Positions 1-5,919 of a DNA stretch of 5,919 bases are shown here, in pieces (within the stretch, counting starts at the first letter, position 1; every line of letters starts with the position of its first letter). Location: the NCBI GenBank assembly GCA_027485075.1, contig JAIXRT010000052.1, positions 1 through 5,919 of the forward strand. The letters run 5' to 3'. The notes beneath the pieces were generated by a model. That model was not told the DNA's origin. It was given only the letters and a program-made list of their open reading frames with translations, and made no database searches. A program made the position numbers and the translations under genes. The stretch is from Cytophagaceae bacterium (GTDB taxonomy: Bacteria; Bacteroidota; Bacteroidia; Cytophagales; Spirosomataceae).

Positions 1-801
1 ACGCACTTCCTTAGCTAAGGCTTCTGGCATTTCTAAATGGAAAATTTCAGGTAAAATGTCCAACTGACGTGCGGTCGCAATAGGCTTCAATCCTGGAATA
101 ATCGGAACATGAATATCCATGGCCCGACATTTAGCTACAAAATCAAAATAATGTTGATTGTTAAAAAACATTTGGGTTACTATGTAATCTGCACCCGCAT
201 CCACTTTTTGTTTTAAATAGCGTAAGTCTTCATCTAATGACGCCGCCTCAAAATGCTTTTCGGGATAAGCTGCCACACCCACGCAAAAGTTCGTAGGTAA
301 TGATTCCGTCTCCTCGTGTAATAAAATTCCTTGGTTCATGGCATGAACCTGAGCCACTAATTCATTCGCATACGCATGGCCGCCTGGCTTAGGAACAAAT
401 CGATCCTCCCCTTTTTCTTGGTCCCCTCGCAATACAAGGGCATTTTCAATGCCTAAATAATGTAAATCAATCAAGAAATCTTCTGTCTCCTCCTTCGTAA
501 ATCCACCACAAATAACGTGGGGTACAGCTTCCGTTTTAAACTTCTGCATGATCGCCGCACAAATACCTAAGGTACCTGGACGCTTACGAATGGGAATGCG
601 CTTCAAAATACCATCCACGACTTTTTCTACATACTCCTCGCGGTGATAAGTCACCTCAATAAAAGGTGGATTAAACTCCATCAAGGGCTCAATATGCGAA
701 ACTAGTTCACCTAAATGTTGACCTTTCATCGGTGGAATAATCTCGATCGAAAATAAAGTCTTGCCTTTGGCCGCTTCTAAATACTGTGTAATCTTCGTCA
801 T
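1..801 (-). CDS. metF: Methylenetetrahydrofolate reductase, partial (C-terminus outside window)
   Basis: This cytosolic FAD enzyme reduces 5,10-methylene-THF to 5-methyl-THF, the methyl donor used by the adjacent MetH. The frame is open from the ATG at 801 to the window edge: 267 codons, no stop. Relatives are about 300-320 residues (from memory), so roughly 50 C-terminal residues are probably missing. Visible MetF signatures are FSIEIIPP (residues 17-24; E20 matches the catalytic Glu near the N-terminus), EVTYH (49-53), ICGGFTKEE (97-105), the FAD-contacting LRGD (124-127), GVAAYPEKH (175-183), TQMFFN (209-214) and IPGLKPI (235-241). These lie in TIM-barrel order with no frameshift. The ATG lies three bases after the metH stop and in the same frame. 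No Shine-Dalgarno sequence precedes it, so translation probably depends on ribosomes finishing metH. Identification is secure; only the end is unseen. Confidence 0.95.
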   Translation of the reverse strand, partial: MTKITQYLEAAKGKTLFSIEIIPPMKGQHLGELVSHIEPLMEFNPPFIEVTYHREEYVEKVVDGILKRIPIRKRPGTLGICAAIMQKFKTEAVPHVICGGFTKEETEDFLIDLHYLGIENALVLRGDQEKGEDRFVPKPGGHAYANELVAQVHAMNQGILLHEETESLPTNFCVGVAAYPEKHFEAASLDEDLRYLKQKVDAGADYIVTQMFFNNQHYFDFVAKCRAMDIHVPIIPGLKPIATARQLDILPEIFHLEMPEALAKEVR

Positions 802-804
802 AGC

Positions 805-3800
805 CTACGCATCATATGTTAAAACAGGACTCAACCAACGCTCCATTTCCTCCAATGGCATTCCTTTCCGCGCTGCATAATCCACTACTTGGTCTTTGGC
901 TATTTTACCTAAACCAAAATACGTACTCTCCGGATGTGAGAAATAAAATCCAGAAACGGCAGAAGCTGGATACATCGCATAACTCTCCGTTAATTGAATT
1001 CCAATTTGCTTTTCAGCATCCAATAATTCAAACAAACGTTTCTTTTCCGTATGATCCGGACAAGCAGGATATCCAGGAGCTGGACGGATTCCTTGGTATT
1101 TTTCCATGATTAATTCTTCATTACTCATGGACTCATCAGCCGCATATCCCCAGTATTCCCGACGCACACGCTCATGCATTAACTCAGCAAAAGCTTCCGC
1201 CAAACGATCCGCTAATGCCTTGACCATGATGGAGTTATAATCATCATGCTGAGCTTCATATTTCGCTAATAATGCCTCAATACCAATACCCGTCGTCACC
1301 GCAAACGCACCCACAAAATCCGTTTCTCCCGTTGACAATGGAGCAACGAAATCACTTAGGCATCGGTTAGGCAACGAGGCCGACTTCTGGCCTTGTTGGC
1401 GTAAATGATGTAACCATGCCGTCGAATCTGACGTCTCATCTTTACGCCGAATCGTGTAGGATGTATGCGCATGAGAACCGTGTTTTTCACAAGGAACTTC
1501 TTGCACATTTTCTACGAAGTCATGTAAAATCATGTCATCTCCGAATGAGTTCGCCGGGAAAAATCCAAGCGCAGCTTTAGCCGTCAATAACTTGCCGTCG
1601 ATGATTTCTTGTAACAAGGCTTGCGCATCATTGAACAGTTTGCGCGCTTCTTGACCAACCGTTTCATTATCAAAAATGCGCGGATATTTACCCGATAATT
1701 GCCACGTAGAGAAGAATGGCGTCCAGTCGATGTATTTGGCGATTTCGGCCAACGAATAATCTTGGAAGTATTTTACACCCAAAAACGATGGTTGCTTGGA
1801 TTTAAATCCTGTCCAATCGATACCTGTTGGTTTTTGACGCGCTTGAGAAATCGATAAATAATTTTTCTCTTGTTGGCGCGCCGCATGCGACACACGCAAT
1901 TCTGCATATTCTTGCTTGATCTCAGAAAAAATTTCCTGCGAAGTCAATTCACTTTGCAACAAACGGCCAGCTACAGGTACCGAGCGCGAAGCATCCAACA
2001 CGTGAATAACCGGACCACTGTAATGTGGATCAATTTTAACCGCCGTATGAATCCGTGAAGTCGTTGCCCCACCAATCAATAAAGGAACCGTAAATCCTTG
2101 ACGCTCCATCTCTTTCGCCACATACACCATTTCGTCTAAAGAAGGTGTAATCAAGCCTGAAAGACCGATAATGTCCACTTGATGCTCTTTGGCAGCTGCT
2201 AAAATCTTTTCGCAGGAAACCATCACACCGATGTCAATCACCTCATAGTTATTACATGCGAGGACAACTCCCACAATATTTTTTCCAATATCATGTACGT
2301 CGCCCTTCACCGTTGCCATTAATATTTTACCTGCCGAAGAACTCTCTCCTCCTTGCTTTTCCGCTTCAATAAATGGCAATAAATAGGCAACTGCCTTTTT
2401 CATGACGCGGGCCGACTTGACTACTTGAGGCAAAAACATTTTACCTTCTCCGAACAAATCACCCACCACATTCATGCCATCCATCAACGGGCCTTCAATT
2501 ACTTGAATAGGCTTATCCACATGCTGTCTCGCTTCCTCAACATCTTCATCAATAAACTCAGTCAATCCCTTAATCAAAGCATGCTCTAGACGCTTATTTA
2601 CAGGTAATTGACGCCATGCATCATCCACTACGGCTTCTTTACCCACCGACTTAACCGTCTCAGCGAAGTGAACTAATTTCTCCGTAGCTTCTGGATTGCG
2701 ATTTAATAAAACATCCTCGCATAGATCGCGCAAAGGCTGGTCAATTTGATCATACACGCCTAATTGGCTTGCATTCACAATACCCATATCCATACCCGCC
2801 TTAATTGCATGGTATAAGAAAACCGTATGCATCGCTTCACGAACCGGCTCATTTCCGCGGAAAGAGAAGGATATATTCGAAACGCCACCTGATACTTTGG
2901 CATGTGGCAAATTTTCCTTGATCCATTTCGTTGCCTTGATGAAATCATTCGCATAATTATTATGCTCTTCGATACCTGTGGCAACGGTTAAAATATTGGG
3001 ATCAAAAATGATGTCTTGTGCTGGAAATTTAACCACGTCCACCAAAATCCGGTAAGCACGTGTACAAATCTCAATCCGCCGCTCGTAAGAATCTGCCTGA
3101 CCATCTTCATCAAACGCCATCACAACGACAGAAGCGCCATATTGCTTGACTTTATTCGCTAATTCAATAAATCGCTCTTCTCCCTCCTTTAAGGAAATGG
3201 AATTAACAACTGATTTACCTTGCACACATTTTAAACCGGCTTCAATCACCTCCCATTTGGAAGAGTCAATCATGATCGGTAAACGAGCAATATCTGGCTC
3301 AGCCATCAATAAGTTCAAATATTGAGGCATCATTTTAACGCCATCAATCATCCCCTCATCCATATTGATATCCAAAATCTGCGCCCCACCATCTACTTGC
3401 TCACGCGCTACCGCGATTGCTTCTTCAAAATTTTCTTCCCGAATTAATCGAGCAAATTTCTTGGAACCAGTCACATTACAACGCTCGCCAATATTGACAA
3501 AATTGGTCAATTCCGTAATTTCCAATGGCTCTAAGCCCGATAGTTTCTGATTTAGTGAATCTTCAGGAATTACATGTGGCTTGTATTTCGCTGCTATTTC
3601 AGCGATCGCTTGAATGTGCGCCGGTGTTGTACCGCAACATCCACCAATAATATTGACAAAACCATGTTGTAAGAAATCTTCAATCACTTCAGCCATTTGC
3701 TCAGGTGATTGATCATATTCGCCCATTTCGTTAGGCAATCCGGCATTCGGGTGTGCTGAAACTAAAAAAGGAGATTTGTCATGCAAAGTCTTTACATACG

Positions 3801-4566
3801 GACGCATTAAATCTGCACCTAAAGCACAATTTAAGCCCACCGATAATAAAGGCATGTGAGAAATCGAAGTTAAAAAAGCTTCGGTCGTTTGACCCGAAAG
3901 CGTCCGGCCTGAAGCATCGGTAATCGTACCAGATACCATCACAGGCAAATATGGCTTGGATGGATTTTCTTTGAAAAACTGATCGATGGCAAACAAAGCA
4001 GCCTTCGCATTCAAGGTGTCAAAAACGGTTTCAACGAGTAGTAAATCAGCACCACCATCAACCAACCCATGTACCTGTTCCGTGTAAGCTTCAACTAATT
4101 CATCAAATGTCACAGCACGAAAACCGGGATCATTGACATCTGGAGAAAGAGAAAGTGTCCGGTTCGTTGGCCCAATAGAACCAGCTACATAACGTGGTTT
4201 TGCTGGATTTTGCGCCGTAAACTCATCCGCAACCTCACGCGCAATTTTAGCAGATTCGAAATTTAGCTCGTAAACCAATTCCTCCATGTGGTAATCTGCC
4301 ATGGCAATGGAAGTGCCCGAGAAAGTATTGGTTTCGGCGATATCTGCACCTGCTGTAAAATATTTGGCATGAATTTCCTTGATGACATCGGGACGGGTAA
4401 TCGACAACAAGTCATTGTTACCCTTAACCTCATGTGGAAAATCTTTAAATCGTTCGCCACGGTAGTCGGCATCCGATAATTTATATTCTTGAATCAATGA
4501 ACCCATGGCACCATCCAATATAAGGATCCGATGGCGCAATTGTTCGTAAATAGATGGCTTCTGCAT
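805..4566 (-). CDS. metH: Cobalamin-dependent methionine synthase, full length
   Basis: This cytosolic enzyme transfers the methyl group of 5-methyl-THF via methylcobalamin to homocysteine, giving methionine and THF. All four modules are present in 1253 residues (E. coli MetH: 1227). Homocysteine module, about 8-325: zinc ligands C247 (GLNCALG) and C310/C311 (GGCCGTT). Pterin module, about 355-615: [11 protein letters not shown] (358-368), [11 protein letters not shown] (399-409), MIDSSKWEV (432-440), [16 protein letters not shown] (521-536). Cobalamin module, about 650-880: helical cap with [17 protein letters not shown] (693-709), then DVHDIGKN (756-763) with the cobalt ligand H758 and D756, and GLSGLITPS (801-809) with S803 and S809. 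Reactivation domain, about 895-1253: YIDWTPFF (945-952), [10 protein letters not shown] (1161-1170) for AdoMet, [13 protein letters not shown] (1194-1206). The ATG at 4566 puts the conserved ILDGAMG at residues 16-22, as in relatives. The excess length is a single insertion in the reactivation domain. No key residue is missing. metF follows after three bases. Confidence 0.98.
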   Translation of the reverse strand: MQKPSIYEQLRHRILILDGAMGSLIQEYKLSDADYRGERFKDFPHEVKGNNDLLSITRPDVIKEIHAKYFTAGADIAETNTFSGTSIAMADYHMEELVYELNFESAKIAREVADEFTAQNPAKPRYVAGSIGPTNRTLSLSPDVNDPGFRAVTFDELVEAYTEQVHGLVDGGADLLLVETVFDTLNAKAALFAIDQFFKENPSKPYLPVMVSGTITDASGRTLSGQTTEAFLTSISHMPLLSVGLNCALGADLMRPYVKTLHDKSPFLVSAHPNAGLPNEMGEYDQSPEQMAEVIEDFLQHGFVNIIGGCCGTTPAHIQAIAEIAAKYKPHVIPEDSLNQKLSGLEPLEITELTNFVNIGERCNVTGSKKFARLIREENFEEAIAVAREQVDGGAQILDINMDEGMIDGVKMMPQYLNLLMAEPDIARLPIMIDSSKWEVIEAGLKCVQGKSVVNSISLKEGEERFIELANKVKQYGASVVVMAFDEDGQADSYERRIEICTRAYRILVDVVKFPAQDIIFDPNILTVATGIEEHNNYANDFIKATKWIKENLPHAKVSGGVSNISFSFRGNEPVREAMHTVFLYHAIKAGMDMGIVNASQLGVYDQIDQPLRDLCEDVLLNRNPEATEKLVHFAETVKSVGKEAVVDDAWRQLPVNKRLEHALIKGLTEFIDEDVEEARQHVDKPIQVIEGPLMDGMNVVGDLFGEGKMFLPQVVKSARVMKKAVAYLLPFIEAEKQGGESSSAGKILMATVKGDVHDIGKNIVGVVLACNNYEVIDIGVMVSCEKILAAAKEHQVDIIGLSGLITPSLDEMVYVAKEMERQGFTVPLLIGGATTSRIHTAVKIDPHYSGPVIHVLDASRSVPVAGRLLQSELTSQEIFSEIKQEYAELRVSHAARQQEKNYLSISQARQKPTGIDWTGFKSKQPSFLGVKYFQDYSLAEIAKYIDWTPFFSTWQLSGKYPRIFDNETVGQEARKLFNDAQALLQEIIDGKLLTAKAALGFFPANSFGDDMILHDFVENVQEVPCEKHGSHAHTSYTIRRKDETSDSTAWLHHLRQQGQKSASLPNRCLSDFVAPLSTGETDFVGAFAVTTGIGIEALLAKYEAQHDDYNSIMVKALADRLAEAFAELMHERVRREYWGYAADESMSNEELIMEKYQGIRPAPGYPACPDHTEKKRLFELLDAEKQIGIQLTESYAMYPASAVSGFYFSHPESTYFGLGKIAKDQVVDYAARKGMPLEEMERWLSPVLTYDA

Positions 4567-4573
4567 AATCGTG

Positions 4574-4605
4574 CAAAGATACCAAATTCAAGTGAATAGA
4601 GGCAA
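4574..4605 (-). promoter_or_regulatory. Bacteroidota-type promoter for metH(-metF)
   Basis: On the minus strand the gap between kdsB and metH contains TATCTTTG (4581 down to 4574), a full match to the Bacteroidota -7 box TAnnTTTG. A TTG lies at 4605-4603, separated from it by 21 bp, within the range known for the -33 element. Only seven bases (CACGATT) separate the -7 box from the metH ATG. Transcription should therefore start at or within a few bases of the start codon, giving a leaderless or nearly leaderless mRNA. The motif match is seen directly; activity and start site are inferred. The gap has no room for a SAM or cobalamin riboswitch. Confidence 0.7.
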
Positions 4606-4608
4606 TAA

Positions 4609-5367
4609 TTAGGCGCCTAGAAAGCCCATTTTTTTGATTTTTTCCAAATCCGCAGGACTATCAATCCCAATCGTTTCATATTCGGTTTGGATCGTTTGGA
4701 TAACATAGCCTTTTTCCAACCAGCGCAATTGCTCCAAAGATTCGGCTAATTCAAGCGCTGAGGGTTTTAACCGACTTAATTCACGCAAGATATCGGCCCG
4801 ATAAGCATATAAACCGATGTGTTTGAAAAAGGAATGTTGGCTTAGCCAATCCTCTTGCGCAACGCCTCTCAGAAATGGAATTGTTTGACGCGAAAAATAC
4901 AACGCGTGGCCAAGTTCATTAATCACTACTTTAGGGGTATTGATCGAAAACAGTGTATTTTCGTCTTCCACACGCTTAATCAAGGTCAAAATAGGTGCGT
5001 TAGTAGCAAAACCTGCCGCCAATTCCGTAAGTTGAGCTGGCTCAATAAATGGCTCATCCCCCTGAATATTGACGATGTAATCAACTGGCTCGCCCAACTG
5101 CTCCATCACCTCCGCACAGCGATCCGTCCCTGAAACATGATCCTCGCGCGTCATACATACTTCCGCCCCAAAAGCTTCAGCAGCTTGTTGGATCCGGATG
5201 TCATCTGTGGCAATAATGATGCGATGCCAGCCGGCAACTGCTGAAACCCGCTCAAAGGTCCGTTGGATCATCGATTTACCACCAATATCGACCAAAGGTT
5301 TTCCTGGAAAGCGCGTAGATGCGAAACGTGCAGGAATGACAGCAACAACTTTTTTACCTTGCATCAT
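4609..5367 (-). CDS. kdsB: 3-deoxy-manno-octulosonate cytidylyltransferase (CMP-Kdo synthetase)
   Basis: This cytosolic enzyme activates Kdo with CTP to CMP-Kdo, the donor for the inner core of lipopolysaccharide, so the host is Gram-negative. The 252 residues match the family's usual ~250. Motifs from the ATG at 5367: nucleotide-binding IPARFASTRFPGKP (11-24), ATDD (53-56), SGTDR (79-83), NIQGDEP (100-106) with the Mg-binding D104, YFSRQTIPF (157-165), FKHIGLYAYR (181-190), LELAESLEQLR (205-215) and GIDSPADLEKI (234-244) with the second metal residue D236. The frame stays open upstream to an ATG at 5562, but those 65 extra residues lie before the conserved N-terminus and are antisense to the divergent gene. 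A start at 5367 is therefore chosen; the next codon, at 5364, is also ATG and equally possible. No Shine-Dalgarno sequence is evident. The stop lies 42 bp before metH, with which it shares no pathway. Confidence 0.95.
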   Translation of the reverse strand: MMQGKKVVAVIPARFASTRFPGKPLVDIGGKSMIQRTFERVSAVAGWHRIIIATDDIRIQQAAEAFGAEVCMTREDHVSGTDRCAEVMEQLGEPVDYIVNIQGDEPFIEPAQLTELAAGFATNAPILTLIKRVEDENTLFSINTPKVVINELGHALYFSRQTIPFLRGVAQEDWLSQHSFFKHIGLYAYRADILRELSRLKPSALELAESLEQLRWLEKGYVIQTIQTEYETIGIDSPADLEKIKKMGFLGA

Positions 5368-5439
5368 GGGAATTGAACCGTTTATGCTAAAATTTTCACC
5401 AAATTTGCACATAATTTGCGGGGAATCCGTGGGACGAAG
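5368..5439. promoter_or_regulatory. Divergent intergenic region between kdsB and the DUF4905-like gene
   Basis: These 72 bp should contain the promoters of both divergent genes. The left half is AT-rich and holds two perfect palindromes, AAAATTTT (5389-5396) and CAAATTTG (5400-5407), plus AATTTGC as a direct repeat (5402-5408 and 5413-5419). CAAATTTG differs from the -7 consensus TAnnTTTG at one position on either strand. However, neither strand has a TTG at the proper spacing: on the plus strand the nearest is 24 bp upstream, and on the minus strand there is none. I can place no promoter with confidence. Confidence 0.35.
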
Positions 5440-5919
5440 GTGGAAAAAATATACACACATACTTTTTCGGAAAATATTTGGAGCACCGGGTATTTCGGAG
5501 ATGCACAACATCCAAAATGCTGGATCGAAACGCGTGTGGGTGAAGAAGCCCACTGGTATCAAGTAGATTTAACGACCTTTCAATGTCAAGAAATCCCTTT
5601 TCCAATCGAAGCCAACAAACCGAAAACTTGGCTTATTGGCATTGAAAACATAGCCGTATTTTTATGTTTACATACCGGAAAAAACCCAGGAATTGAGGCA
5701 GTTGAAGGCTATGATTTAACCACTGGCAAAAGAATTTATCGGATTGAAATGACTAGTTGGTTAGCCATCGATGGAACCTATTTACAGACTTCATCGGGAG
5801 AATTAAATCTTCGAACTGGCGTGTATGAAACTAGACAATTGGATAGCTGGCAAGGTGTCACGTTTGAATCACCACAACATTTTGAGGAAAGCCAACCGGG
5901 TTTAGAAGCCTTTCAGACA
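5440..5919 (+). CDS. Probable DUF4905 family protein, function unknown, partial (3' end outside window)
   Basis: The plus-strand frame is open from a stop at 5374 to the right edge. With GTG 5440 as the start, 160 codons are visible. No in-frame ATG lies near the beginning; TTG 5416 is an alternative start. GTG is preferred because it gives an N-terminus (M)EKIYTHTFSENIW, which resembles my recollection of DUF4905 proteins of Cytophagales, in which a short charged start leads into HTF...IW. The visible part is rich in Trp, Tyr and Thr. It contains two beta-hairpin-like repeats, EGYDLTTGKRIYR (residues 89-101) and SGELNLRTGVYE (119-130), whose D/N-L-x-TG pattern resembles PQQ-type beta-propeller blades. 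I see no signal peptide or membrane segment, so it is probably cytosolic. The long open frame with no stop, a sensible composition and the divergent layout support a real gene. The family assignment is from memory and the function is unknown. Confidence 0.7.
   Translation, partial: MEKIYTHTFSENIWSTGYFGDAQHPKCWIETRVGEEAHWYQVDLTTFQCQEIPFPIEANKPKTWLIGIENIAVFLCLHTGKNPGIEAVEGYDLTTGKRIYRIEMTSWLAIDGTYLQTSSGELNLRTGVYETRQLDSWQGVTFESPQHFEESQPGLEAFQT

Noticed and set aside
1..801. metF as a pseudogene because no stop is visible
   Set aside because: The frame is intact with all expected motifs in order and simply reaches the window edge; it is truncated by the window, not broken.
816..1109. Plus-strand open frame of 97 codons antisense to the 3' end of metH
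   Set aside because: It is fully inside strongly conserved metH coding sequence, shows no recognisable domain and is explained as a shadow of that frame.
4609..4620. Possible intrinsic terminator of kdsB at the GC-rich palindrome
   Set aside because: The inverted repeat has no loop and no following T-run on the minus strand, so it does not fit an intrinsic terminator.
4855..5133. Plus-strand open frame of 92 codons antisense to kdsB
   Set aside because: It lies wholly within conserved kdsB coding sequence and has no independent support.
5400..5407. CAAATTTG as a shared -7 box for kdsB and the divergent gene
   Set aside because: It misses one consensus base on each strand, and no TTG lies 19-21 bp upstream in either direction.
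5198..5566. Plus-strand open frame of 122 codons antisense to kdsB and reaching past 5440
   Set aside because: It overlaps the conserved N-terminal kdsB motifs on one side and the DUF4905-like frame on the other. Its translation has no family features.
1..5919. A novel defence, mobile or biosynthetic system
   Set aside because: Nearly all of the window is explained by three well-known housekeeping genes and one partial unknown gene. I saw no repeats, transposase, integrase, toxin-antitoxin or effector features on either strand.

Overview
The window reads as a chromosomal housekeeping segment of a Bacteroidota bacterium. The organism call rests on three things: a promoter of the Bacteroidota type (TTG, 21-bp spacer, TATCTTTG) directly in front of metH; the lack of clear Shine-Dalgarno sequences before the starts; and a divergent gene whose product resembles the Bacteroidota-restricted DUF4905 family. 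MetH is one full-length four-module polypeptide. From memory, many Flavobacteriia carry a split MetH, so a Cytophagales-like lineage is more likely, but this is inference.

Layout from right to left: three genes lie head to tail on the minus strand. kdsB (4609-5367) makes the CMP-Kdo synthetase of lipopolysaccharide biosynthesis. After a 42-bp gap that holds a promoter comes metH (805-4566), cobalamin-dependent methionine synthase. Three bases after its stop comes metF (1-801, C-terminus beyond the left edge), methylenetetrahydrofolate reductase. On the plus strand, divergent from kdsB across 72 bp, a gene starts at a GTG at 5440 and runs off the right edge; it is a probable DUF4905 protein of unknown function.

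MetF and MetH catalyse consecutive steps. MetF reduces 5,10-methylene-THF to 5-methyl-THF, and MetH passes that methyl group through cobalamin to homocysteine, giving methionine and THF. Their tight spacing and shared reading frame point to co-transcription and probably translational coupling. KdsB has no biochemical link to this pair, and metH appears to have its own promoter.

I found no mobile element, CRISPR array, RNA gene, riboswitch or convincing terminator, and no undescribed multi-gene system. The points most worth a second look are the near-leaderless metH promoter, the in-frame TAG-GCT-ATG junction between metH and metF, a roughly 25-residue Cys/His-containing insertion in the MetH activation domain, and the uncharacterised divergent gene.
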